Shown here piece by piece: positions 1 through 7,903 of a DNA stretch of 64,000 bases. Within the stretch, counting starts at the first letter, position 1, and every line of letters starts with the position of its first letter. Location of the stretch: NCBI GenBank assembly GCA_036170535.1, contig JAVHPJ010000224.1, positions 18,991 through 82,990 on the forward strand, in the 5' to 3' direction. Position numbers and translations under genes: made by a program. The notes under the pieces were generated by a model, which made no database searches, was not told the DNA's origin, and was given only the letters and a program-made list of their open reading frames with translations. Source of the stretch: SSF53 sp036170535 (GTDB taxonomy: Bacteria > Spirochaetota > Leptospiria > Leptospirales > Leptonemataceae).

Positions 1-2
1 GC

Positions 3-941
3 GGGACGCATCTGGAAGTGCGCGGATTTTATTACTACGCGCGCATGGGCGGCCTGAATGACGGCGGATCGGATCGCTCCAACGAGGGCGCGGCCTCGAA
101 CGACGCTGATCGGGATTTTGTTTTTATGCGCGGCGTGCGGCTCAATGCCGGTTATTCGAGCTGGGTGCGCGCCTCGTTGTCCGTGGCGGATAGCTTTGGC
201 ATCGATCGCAAGGCGACCGACCAGTACCTTTTGCCTTCGCGGGATGTCGATGCCAACGGCCGTAGCTGGCAACTTGAAACGGAATTCGTGTTCTTTGGTC
301 GTGCGTTGATTCTGCGGCCGACGTATTTTTTTGCGGAAGGCGGGCGGTACTACCTGAACGGCGAACAGTTTTCGCACGGCTTTACAGCGTTTAAGGGCGA
401 TCAGATCGGCGGGCTATTGACAAATCTGAACTGGGGCCTGCACCCGTCCGGCTATGTTGACGACGATGGAATCGACAACACGCCCTTCGATCGCGATCGC
501 AAGTCCGGCGCCGAGGTGAAACACATCGGACTAAAAGTCGGCTGGCCGGATCAATTTTATTTCACCTTTGACTGGAGCCGCATCAGCGATACCAATCAAA
601 CTGGAATCTTTGGCCTTGCGCGGCGTCGGCCCTTTGCGGGTCTATTCTCAAATTCCGCTCCGATTGGCGCAGTGGAGCAGGCCCTGCTTTTGAGTCTGGG
701 CCAGCAGCTGTTTCCCGAACAGGCGGCGGTGCTGGCGGCGCAGCGCCGCTTTGGCCAGACCCTGGGCGAGGAGTACACCAGCGGCATTGAATGGAACGTC
801 ACCAGCGGCTGGCGGGTATGGGCGATTGCGGGCGTGTTTTTTCCGATGCGCTACTACAACACGGCCGGTCTGGTGTCCGACGCGCCCCAGGGCAACGCGC
901 GCTTCACGGGCGCGCAGATCGGCACGCGGATTGTTTTCTGA
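3..941 (+). CDS. Outer-membrane beta-barrel protein, C-terminal part (5' end outside window)
   Basis: The reading frame is open to the left edge, so the true start lies upstream; a GTG at 18 is only an internal codon. The visible 312 or so residues alternate polar and aromatic residues as in transmembrane beta strands (e.g. EVRGFYYYARMGG, RALILRPTYFFAEGG, QFYFTFDWSRIS) and end in Phe (TRIVF), the usual C-terminal signal for BAM-dependent barrels. It is probably a porin or an exporter such as an alginate-export-like barrel, but the family cannot be fixed without the N-terminus. The next gene starts 15 bases downstream on the same strand, so the two are likely co-transcribed. Confidence 0.7.
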   Translation, partial: GTHLEVRGFYYYARMGGLNDGGSDRSNEGAASNDADRDFVFMRGVRLNAGYSSWVRASLSVADSFGIDRKATDQYLLPSRDVDANGRSWQLETEFVFFGRALILRPTYFFAEGGRYYLNGEQFSHGFTAFKGDQIGGLLTNLNWGLHPSGYVDDDGIDNTPFDRDRKSGAEVKHIGLKVGWPDQFYFTFDWSRISDTNQTGIFGLARRRPFAGLFSNSAPIGAVEQALLLSLGQQLFPEQAAVLAAQRRFGQTLGEEYTSGIEWNVTSGWRVWAIAGVFFPMRYYNTAGLVSDAPQGNARFTGAQIGTRIVF

Positions 942-956
942 TCGGGGAGTAACACA

Positions 957-3797
957 ATGCATAACACTCGCGCCAACCCTGACCATAGACCGCATGCGCT
1001 GCGCAGCCTGTCGCGTCTCACGGCGGCGGCGTTGCTCGCATCCGCATTGACCGTGTGCAACAATTCCGATGGCGAAACGATATTCGGCGCGCCGGGATTT
1101 TTCTTCGGCGGCCCGGCGCGATTTTCCGTGTTTTATAACGATCCCGGCGTGTCCGAAGAAACGAGCGTTGATAAAAAGGTGGATCTGGAATTGGTCGAGC
1201 TGATCGACAATGCCGAGTCGACCGTTGATCTGGCGATTTATAATCTGGGACGCCAGTCGGTTATGGACGCGCTGATACGCGCCGAAGAACGCGGCGTGCG
1301 CGTGCGCCTGGTGGGCGACGTGGACGAAGCCGTTACAGACGGCTATCGCAGCATACTGCGGACGAACATACCCTTTTCGCTGGGCAACTCTACCGCCATC
1401 CAGCACAACAAGTTCTGCGTGGCCGACGGCCGCTTTCTCTTCATGGGCACGGCGAACATCACCGATTCCGATCTCACCCGCAACAATAACAACTTTATGA
1501 TTATCGAGAGTCCCGAGATCGCGGCGGTCTTCACCCAGGAATTCGAGCAGATGTTCTTCGGTCGCTACGGATCCCGCAAAGAGCCCTTTACGACCCGCCG
1601 CAATTTCACGGTAAATTTTACGCCCGTGGAGGTCTATTTCAGTCCGTATGACGGTCAGGACGCCATGGATCGTCTGGTCGAGTTAATCGACGGCGCGCAA
1701 AGCGAAATCCATTTTATGATCTTCGCCTTTACCCACGACGAAATGGCGGCGGCGCTGATTCGCGCGGCGCGGCGCGGAGTGCGCGTGCAGGGCATTCACG
1801 ACAAGACCTTTATTCGCGGCGTTTCAATGGAAGCGCCGCGCCTCTACAACGCCGGCCGCTTCCTGCCGACCGGTCCTTTTGTGCGCGAGGACGGCAACGA
1901 GTTCACATCCGTCAAGGGCGTCAGCGCGCATGGCGGCAAACTGCATGCAAAGACGATCATCATTGATCGCAGCATCGTCAGCACGGGGTCGTTTAACTGG
2001 TCCACCAACGCAGTGGACAACAACGACGAAAACATGCTCGTCGTGCACAATCCGCTCGCCGCCCAGGTTTTGCTCGATCAGTGGCAGCGCGTCTGGGACG
2101 TGTCCCGACCGATCACCAATCAAATCGATCGCACTGGCGGCGATGTCGCGAGCTACGGCGACATAGTAATTTCCGAGGCGCTCTGGTCCGGCAGTTATAC
2201 CGGGTCCACGTATTCCGTCGACGACGATTACATCGAGTTTTATAACGCGTCTTCCCGTCCGATTGACATCAGTCACTGGTATATCACGTGGGAGGAGGAT
2301 GAAGCGCGCATCTTTCCCATTCCCGATCGCTACAATTGGTACGAGCCCGGCGTCGCGTCGCGTCATCTTTCCAGCGGCCGTCTGATCATACCCGCCGGCG
2401 GATACTTCCTGCTGAAAAGTTTGAACAGCGGCGTGATTAACGATTCCGACTTAAAAGTTTCCGGCACCAAGGAGTTCTCGCTCGCAAGTTCGTCCTTGCG
2501 CATCCGGCTTTACGATACGGCCTTCAATCTGATCGACGAGGCGGGCGACGGGGGGCCGCCTCCGGCCGGTCGTCTCGATAGTTTTCGCAATGTTTCGTAC
2601 AGCATGGAGCGTTTCTTTTATCCGATCGGGAATCCGCAGGCCGGACGCGCCCTGCCGGGAAACAGCGCTGGCGCCTGGTATACTTCGAACGGCAATAATC
2701 TGACCGGCGCCAGCCTGCGCGGCCTGGGGCAGATTGAATCGAGCTTCGGCGTGTGCACGACAAGCGGAACCGCTGCGGAGCGGTGTACGGTCGGCACTCC
2801 GAACTACACCGGCGCCACGACCTCCCTGGCGGCCGCTTCGATCGCCAGCGGCGGCGAAAACGCCTACGCCAATCGGCCCCTGGCTGCGTACGCCACCGGA
2901 TCCAATTCTGCGGAAGTACGCATGCGCTGGGCGATGCAGGCCGCGCCGACCGTAAGCGGCGGGGCGTGTCCGTGTACGGTCCAACTTAAAAGCGGCGATC
3001 CGTCCGTGTTGACCCTCACAACTGCGACGCAGACGCCCGGCGCAAGTTATGATCTCGTTGTGGGCTCCGCTCTGGATATCACCGGCGCCGGGGCGGCCGG
3101 CGGCTCGATCAGCTTTACCGGCGCCGGGTTGGGCCGCGCCGCTTTGAGCATTGATCGCGTATATCCGGCGCGTTCGGGCGGACAGGACATAGTTACGCTG
3201 CGCGCTTCGAGCGGCGGAACGCTGTCGGGGCTCGGCATCTACTATTTTGACGCGTTCGCGTCCACGCCGCAATTGCTCTATCGCCTGGCGGACGCGCCGA
3301 TCACGAACGGGCAGTACGTGGAAGTGCGCCTGAGTTCGGCCTGCGATTTGCCGTGCAGCACCGCGTCCGTAACTTCCGAAGACCGAAGAATCGCAGTGTC
3401 GCCGAGTTTCAACATTACAGCCAATCCTTCCGGCGCCGCAAGTTCCGCCGGCCTGACGGCGACCAACACGTGGGAAGTATTTTCGCCGATTGAGGGCCTC
3501 TCCTCGACGGACGGCCTTATCCTGATCAGCTACGACCTCAGTCAGCCTCCGCTGGATGTCATGTGCTACAGCAATCGCGACGGGGACATGTCGCAAGGCC
3601 TGATGCGCGGCGGGATGCGGCGCCTGTTTCGATTGGGCCCGGGCGTCTACGACCTGGGTGCGCAATTGCCGGTGGATCAAGCGAACGACTTTAACATCCA
3701 GAGTCGTTGTTCGCATTTTTTCGGCAGCGGCGACGACTACCTGCAGCGCACGAACTTCGCGCGCCGCGCGGACTCCTTCGCCTGCGTGAATTGCTGA
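957..3797 (+). CDS. Phospholipase D-like lipoprotein with lamin-tail domain
   Basis: 946 residues, starting at ATG 957 behind GGGGAG (8 bases upstream). An N-terminal hydrophobic segment ends at LTVC (Cys34), a loose lipobox that suggests a lipoprotein. Two complete HKD motifs, H150/K152/D157 followed by GTANIT and H330/K332/D337 followed by GSFNWS, form one PLD active site acting on phosphodiesters (lipid or nucleic acid; the substrate cannot be told). Residues about 400-545 look like a lamin-tail (LTD) domain (VISEALWSG, YIEFYNAS, DISHWYI). The remaining 400 residues are Ser/Gly/Ala-rich, probably beta-rich, with paired cysteines and no recognised domain. It probably acts at the cell surface or in the periplasm. 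PLD-family membership is firm; the biological role is unknown. Confidence 0.85.
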   Translation: MHNTRANPDHRPHALRSLSRLTAAALLASALTVCNNSDGETIFGAPGFFFGGPARFSVFYNDPGVSEETSVDKKVDLELVELIDNAESTVDLAIYNLGRQSVMDALIRAEERGVRVRLVGDVDEAVTDGYRSILRTNIPFSLGNSTAIQHNKFCVADGRFLFMGTANITDSDLTRNNNNFMIIESPEIAAVFTQEFEQMFFGRYGSRKEPFTTRRNFTVNFTPVEVYFSPYDGQDAMDRLVELIDGAQSEIHFMIFAFTHDEMAAALIRAARRGVRVQGIHDKTFIRGVSMEAPRLYNAGRFLPTGPFVREDGNEFTSVKGVSAHGGKLHAKTIIIDRSIVSTGSFNWSTNAVDNNDENMLVVHNPLAAQVLLDQWQRVWDVSRPITNQIDRTGGDVASYGDIVISEALWSGSYTGSTYSVDDDYIEFYNASSRPIDISHWYITWEEDEARIFPIPDRYNWYEPGVASRHLSSGRLIIPAGGYFLLKSLNSGVINDSDLKVSGTKEFSLASSSLRIRLYDTAFNLIDEAGDGGPPPAGRLDSFRNVSYSMERFFYPIGNPQAGRALPGNSAGAWYTSNGNNLTGASLRGLGQIESSFGVCTTSGTAAERCTVGTPNYTGATTSLAAASIASGGENAYANRPLAAYATGSNSAEVRMRWAMQAAPTVSGGACPCTVQLKSGDPSVLTLTTATQTPGASYDLVVGSALDITGAGAAGGSISFTGAGLGRAALSIDRVYPARSGGQDIVTLRASSGGTLSGLGIYYFDAFASTPQLLYRLADAPITNGQYVEVRLSSACDLPCSTASVTSEDRRIAVSPSFNITANPSGAASSAGLTATNTWEVFSPIEGLSSTDGLILISYDLSQPPLDVMCYSNRDGDMSQGLMRGGMRRLFRLGPGVYDLGAQLPVDQANDFNIQSRCSHFFGSGDDYLQRTNFARRADSFACVNC

Positions 3798-3827
3798 GCG
3801 AGACGCCGGCGCGCCAACGCCGGACAG

Positions 3828-3851
3828 AGGGCGCGTTTGGATGTGCGCCCT
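3828..3851. terminator. Possible bidirectional stem-loop between convergent genes
   Basis: AGGGCGC (3828-3834) and GCGCCCT (3845-3851) form a 7-bp stem with a 10-base loop, preceded by a second small inverted repeat CCGGCG/CGCCGG at about 3806-3823. It sits in the 74-bp gap between two converging genes. Neither side has a T tract, so intrinsic termination is only a possibility. Confidence 0.3.
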
Positions 3852-3871
3852 GGAATTCACGCGCTTAAATC

Positions 3872-4789
3872 TTACCGCGGGCAATCGCCGCTATCGTACG
3901 ATTCAATCGCCAACTCGCGCCCGCGCGGGTCGCGCCAGAGCGCGTTTATGCCGGGTTCGCGAGCGCCGATCCGGCTCTGCATATAGACAAAGCCTGCGCC
4001 GCTTGAGCGACGAATATAGTCGAAAAACTCGTAGCGCAGATCGGGAAAGGCCGCCGGCAAAAGTTGCATGGCGCCGATTGCGTAGTGATCGGTATCTTCG
4101 TGGTATTCGATGCGTTCCAGTTCCGCGCCGCGCGTCTGCGCGATTTCGATGAGCGCGGCCATCAGCAATGTCTTTTTGTCGCCCGAACCGGACGTATTAA
4201 AGCGCTTCCAGAGCCGGTCCCCAAAGTGCGCGTGATTGATCGGCAATACCGCGTCCGGCTCCGCATCGCGCAGGGCCAGATAGTCGAGAATCGATGCGTA
4301 GTTGTGTCGGTCGCTGCGCGCTGTAATCACAAAAACCAGATCACCGCGTGCACGCGCGCGGCGCAGGGCGCCCAGTGCGCTTTCAATCGGCTGGGTGTCA
4401 AACAGCGCGCGGCGCGAGTAGACGCTGTAGTCGGCCTCTTCGCCCGGAGCGAGCCGCCCGCATTTGGAATCATCGAGGCGGCGGGCGCCGGCAAGCGTAC
4501 GCACGGGAGTCAGGGTGCGCGTGTCCGCCAGGGTATGGTCAAAATCGAAAAATGCAATGCCGTGCGCCGAGCGCGCGTGCGCCCAGCCTGCGAAGGCCCG
4601 GTTGCCCTCAACGACGCTCTCAACTGCGGCGAGTATGCGCAAATGTTCGGCCTGGTAGAGTGCGAGACTGCTCGCTGCGCCGGGGCTCAGCTGAATTTGC
4701 GATCCGCTGGCGCAGGCGCCCGCGACCAGAACGCAGACGGAGACCAGCGTCTGGCAGGCGGCGGCGAAGACAAACTTCACGCCCTGCAT
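3872..4789 (-). CDS. HAD-superfamily phosphatase-like lipoprotein
   Basis: 305 residues with a signal sequence ending LVAGACASG, so probably lipidated at Cys26. HAD motif I is FFDFDHTLADT with nucleophile and acid/base at D82 and D84; motif II is the Thr in VFVITARS; a Lys in GDKKTLL and the acidic EYHEDTDHYAIG match motifs III and IV. The HAD fold catalyses phosphomonoester hydrolysis through an aspartyl-phosphate; an exported lipoprotein form recalls class B/C acid phosphatases, but the natural substrate is unknown. The start ATG (4789) overlaps the stop of the upstream DUF1566 lipoprotein gene (ATGA), so the two are translationally coupled. Confidence 0.75.
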   Translation of the reverse strand: MQGVKFVFAAACQTLVSVCVLVAGACASGSQIQLSPGAASSLALYQAEHLRILAAVESVVEGNRAFAGWAHARSAHGIAFFDFDHTLADTRTLTPVRTLAGARRLDDSKCGRLAPGEEADYSVYSRRALFDTQPIESALGALRRARARGDLVFVITARSDRHNYASILDYLALRDAEPDAVLPINHAHFGDRLWKRFNTSGSGDKKTLLMAALIEIAQTRGAELERIEYHEDTDHYAIGAMQLLPAAFPDLRYEFFDYIRRSSGAGFVYMQSRIGAREPGINALWRDPRGRELAIESYDSGDCPR

Positions 4790-5451
4790 CAGTCCTGGTC
4801 GTGATCCTTAATTTGATCGAGGGGTAATATGCTTGCCGGCGGCTCATTTTGAATGGCTTCCGGACTGTCCTCATCGGAGGAATCATCGTCGTCACCGCCG
4901 TCTTCGTCTTCCTCCGCTGCGCGTACGTTCGCCGGGCGAGGATCGGCAATGCAGCGCACATGCGCCCCATGAGCCAGGGTTTCGCCCAGGCTGCGCGCTG
5001 CGCTGAAGTGGACTGTCCAACGGCTGCGGTCGCTGTCCTGGAACGGGCTGCGCGACCAGTAGGGGCCGTTCGCAGCGGCCGGAAAGACGCTTGCGTCTAT
5101 GTATGGCGGCGCCGGCAGTTCCGGGCGCAGCAGGCTTTCGAGATCGCTGCGCGACGGCAGGCGCCAGGCCTTGCCGGCGAGATTCAGACGACGGCAGTAG
5201 TCGCGCGCCTGAAACCAGTTTATCGGTCGCGCACGTCCAATGCACTCGCGTCCGGCGGCTTCCTGACCGTAGCTGCACGGCTGCCAGATGCGCGTTCCGT
5301 CCGTAACGACGCCATTTTGAACGCGCAGGCCAGGCGCTCCAGCGCCGGTCGGCGGCCTTTCCGGCGCAGACCAGAATGCATCCCAGGATGCGCAGCCAGG
5401 CAGCACTGCGCAAAACAGCCAGAGGAATCCAGCGGAGAACCGGGGACGCAT
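4789..5451 (-). CDS. DUF1566 (Lcl C-terminal) lipoprotein
   Basis: 220 residues. The signal peptide has a good lipobox (AVLPGCAS, Cys20). Residues about 60-175 carry the DUF1566/Lcl pattern: an aromatic-rich segment with WFQARDYCRRLNL, WRLPSRSDLESLL, YWSRSPF and a final HVRCI. This C-type-lectin-like module is usually extracellular and structural or ligand-binding. The C-terminus is a strongly acidic tail (EEDEDGGDDDDSSDEDSPE) that could bind cations. It is first in a coupled pair with the HAD lipoprotein downstream. Function unknown. Confidence 0.75.
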   Translation of the reverse strand: MRPRFSAGFLWLFCAVLPGCASWDAFWSAPERPPTGAGAPGLRVQNGVVTDGTRIWQPCSYGQEAAGRECIGRARPINWFQARDYCRRLNLAGKAWRLPSRSDLESLLRPELPAPPYIDASVFPAAANGPYWSRSPFQDSDRSRWTVHFSAARSLGETLAHGAHVRCIADPRPANVRAAEEDEDGGDDDDSSDEDSPEAIQNEPPASILPLDQIKDHDQD

Positions 5452-5515
5452 AGTTCAGCTCAAGCCAGAGAGGTTACAGGTGAAAGGCGAAACCATGACA
5501 AAAGTCCGCTGCGCT

Positions 5516-6349
5516 TCACGCCAGAAAGGGCGTCGTTTTTTCGTAGAGCCAGTCGGGCAGCTTGCGCTTGAGCGTTTCGTGGATCTGGTCGCGGCGATAA
5601 CGCGGCGAAAAATGGATCAGAAACAAATGTTCCACGTCGCGAAAGGCTTCGGCGTTTGCGGCGATCTCGTCCAGATGCGTATGGCCCCATTCGCGCGCGC
5701 GTTCTTTGGGTCGCTTCTCGCAAATATAGGTGCACTCAAAAAAGAGTATCTTCGTTTTACGGATGATTTCGCGCTCAAGTACAAACTCAATCGTTGTGTC
5801 GCCGCTGAAGGCGACGTGCGGCGTAAACGATTCGTAGAACAAATCGTTGCGTTCATGTTTGAGCCGCGCAATTTCCGGTCCTTTCAAGCTGAGAAACTCC
5901 TCTTTCAATTTGGTGGTTTTTTCCACGATCACATAACCGTTTGAGGGGATCCGGTGAAAACTGCGCACCGCCTGAAATCCAAAATTGCCGCTCAGGGGAT
6001 ATACGCGATCATAGTCGACCGGATGCAGATTGTAGTCCGACTGATAGCCTTCAATATCGCACCACAACTGGAGGATCTTGCGCAGGGCCGGCTCCATTTC
6101 CGGCGGCGTGTAAATGTCGGCAGCGGGCAGGCGGCGCAGGCAGCGTTGCGAGATGTAGTAAGGTATTCCTGCGCTGTGGTCCAGATGGCCGTGAGTTAAA
6201 AGCAGCTGCGGAATTTCCGTTAAACGCGGCGAGCCCACGCCAATATCAAACATCAGGCGAAAGCGCGGGACAGTCATGCAGGTATGCACGCCGCCTTCCG
6301 AAACGCCGTTGAAAATCCAATCGCGATAGCTGTACTCTGCTAGTTTAAT
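5516..6349 (-). CDS. RNase Z-like metallo-beta-lactamase-fold hydrolase, probable ATT start
   Basis: A metallo-beta-lactamase fold enzyme with the motif HGHLDH, a central AFSGDTT, FFECTY and a late LIHFSPRY, as in tRNase Z/ELAC-type hydrolases, which cleave the 3' trailer of tRNA precursors using two zinc ions. The first standard start is GTG 6289, but the frame upstream encodes family-like sequence (AEYSYRDWIFNGVSEGGVHT) that leads into the first beta strands. There is no ATG, GTG, TTG or CTG between the preceding in-frame stop (the stop of the neighbouring gene at 6395) and 6289. ATT at 6349 has a perfect AAGGAG seven bases upstream, so I place the start there (277 residues). The tRNase Z role is inferred from family resemblance; another phosphodiesterase role is possible. 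Confidence 0.8.
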   Translation of the reverse strand: MKLAEYSYRDWIFNGVSEGGVHTCMTVPRFRLMFDIGVGSPRLTEIPQLLLTHGHLDHSAGIPYYISQRCLRRLPAADIYTPPEMEPALRKILQLWCDIEGYQSDYNLHPVDYDRVYPLSGNFGFQAVRSFHRIPSNGYVIVEKTTKLKEEFLSLKGPEIARLKHERNDLFYESFTPHVAFSGDTTIEFVLEREIIRKTKILFFECTYICEKRPKERAREWGHTHLDEIAANAEAFRDVEHLFLIHFSPRYRRDQIHETLKRKLPDWLYEKTTPFLA

Positions 6350-6356
6350 AACGGGG

Positions 6357-6362
6357 CTCCTT
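6357..6362 (-). promoter_or_regulatory. Shine-Dalgarno AAGGAG deciding an ATT start
   Basis: On the minus strand AAGGAG at 6362-6357 is followed by seven bases and then ATT (6349-6347). It is among the better ribosome-binding sites in the window, and its spacing points to ATT rather than to the GTG 60 bases further on, which would remove part of the conserved fold. Confidence 0.6.
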
Positions 6363-6394
6363 ATGCGCCGGCGGCGCGTGCGATCTTGCGAGTC

Positions 6395-7903
6395 CTAGAG
6401 GGCCTGCTCGGGTTCGACTACGACGACCGGGCGAATAGACTTGAGTCGCTCCGCCAGCGCATCCGGTCCGGCGACCACAATGTAGAGATCGTCCGGATTC
6501 AAATAGCGCGCCGCCGCCTGGCCGATTTGCACCGACTGTACGGCGCGAATGGCGGCGGGGAAGGTTTCGATGTAATTCTCCGGCAGCCCCAGACGCGTGA
6601 AACGCGCTTCGTTGGCGGCGACGTCTTCCGGCGAATCAAACTGGAAGGCGAGGCCGTTTAAAATCGAATCCTGGGCGAGCGACAACTCGTCGGCGCTGAC
6701 GCCGCGACGCATATCGCCGATGATCTGCAGCATAAGCGCCAGGGTTTCGTGAGCTTGCTGGCTGCGCGTGCCGGCGCCCGCGATAAAGGCGCCGTCATCG
6801 CGCGAGAAATCGTTGTAAGAATAGGCGTAGTAGGCGAGCCCCCGTTCCGCCCGAATCTCGCGCATAAACCGCGAATTAAACGATCCTCCGCCCAGGGCGT
6901 AATTGCCCGTTTGCAGCGGAAAAAAGGCGTCGTTTTTGCGTTCCGGCAAATATCCGCCTATGGCTATGACCGCCTGCGAGGCCGGCGTGCGTGCAAGCAC
7001 GATCTTGCCGCGATATGGATCGTTCGCTCTGCGCGCGCGGCGCAGGGCTTCGTAGCCGGCGGGTTCGGCCGGCGGCGGCGCCGCCGCGGGAAAAGCCGCC
7101 AGCAGCTGATTGAGATCGGCCTCGACCGGCAGGTCGGCGAAGTCGCCGGCCACTGTGACAATGACGTCCCGGGCGGAAAGCCGTCGCTGCAGTTCCGCGC
7201 GAATAGCGCCTGTGTTCAACCGCGCTACGTCTTCGCTCGAAAGCGAATAGCCCCGGCGCAATCCCGGATAAAGCAGCTCGTTTAACTTGCGGCCGGCGAT
7301 CGGATCGGGCGTATCGTTGCGGCGCTGAATTCCCGCCAGCAGGGCGTTTTTTACATCCGCCAGTTCGTCTTCGGGCAGTCGCGGTTCGAGAAGCGCCGTG
7401 CGCAGCAGTTGCATCGCGACGGCGTAGTCCCGCTTTAAGAAGCGCAGCGTCACATCCCAGTATTCGTAGTCCGTGGAAAACGACAGGCTTCCGCCGAGTT
7501 TGCCCAGCAGGCGTGCGCGCTCTTCTCCGCTCAGCTCGCCGGCGCCGCCGCGATCCAGCAGCGACAGGCTCGCCGTCCAGAGTCCCGCGTGGGCGATCGG
7601 TTCAGCCGAAGTTCCATTGGGAAATTGCAGACTGAGCGTGAAAAAGGGCAGCGTGTTCTCCGGAGCGCGTATCAAGAGCGCGCCGTGCTGCAATGCAACG
7701 CGTTCGACAGCCGGCCGGCGAAAGCGAATGGGCTCAAACTGCAGATCGGACAGCAGACTCGAACCGCCGTTTGCGCCTGGCGCGGCGCTCTCACGTCGCG
7801 CGTCCAGAGCGAGCCCGCCGCCCAACGTCACGGCGACGAGAACGAGCGGAGCGACGCGCCGCGCGCGTCTTGCGGCCGCTTTGCGATTTATGTGATTATT
7901 CAT
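6395..7903 (-). CDS. M16-family peptidase-like protein, non-catalytic member
   Basis: 502 residues with an N-terminal membrane or signal segment (residues about 18-33). The sequence follows the M16 (pitrilysin/insulinase/PqqL) fold: N-terminal half with FFTLSLQFPNGTSAEP, then the C-terminal half with VTVAGDF, ALGGGSFNSRFMREIRAERGLAYYAYS, IVVAGPD. The position that should carry HxxEH reads WTASLSLLDRG, so zinc ligands are absent. M16 proteases often work as a pair of an active and an inactive subunit; this is the inactive one. The start overlaps the active gene by 8 bases, which supports a stoichiometric heterodimer in the periplasm. Confidence 0.85.
   Translation of the reverse strand: MNNHINRKAAARRARRVAPLVLVAVTLGGGLALDARRESAAPGANGGSSLLSDLQFEPIRFRRPAVERVALQHGALLIRAPENTLPFFTLSLQFPNGTSAEPIAHAGLWTASLSLLDRGGAGELSGEERARLLGKLGGSLSFSTDYEYWDVTLRFLKRDYAVAMQLLRTALLEPRLPEDELADVKNALLAGIQRRNDTPDPIAGRKLNELLYPGLRRGYSLSSEDVARLNTGAIRAELQRRLSARDVIVTVAGDFADLPVEADLNQLLAAFPAAAPPPAEPAGYEALRRARRANDPYRGKIVLARTPASQAVIAIGGYLPERKNDAFFPLQTGNYALGGGSFNSRFMREIRAERGLAYYAYSYNDFSRDDGAFIAGAGTRSQQAHETLALMLQIIGDMRRGVSADELSLAQDSILNGLAFQFDSPEDVAANEARFTRLGLPENYIETFPAAIRAVQSVQIGQAAARYLNPDDLYIVVAGPDALAERLKSIRPVVVVEPEQAL

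Noticed and set aside
2451..3884. 477-residue open frame antisense to the PLD/lamin-tail gene
   Set aside because: Low-complexity Arg/Ala/Gly translation, no start signal, fully inside a well-supported gene on the other strand.
6289..6291. GTG as start of the RNase Z-like gene
   Set aside because: It lacks a Shine-Dalgarno and would remove conserved N-terminal strands; the AAGGAG-ATT start fits better.
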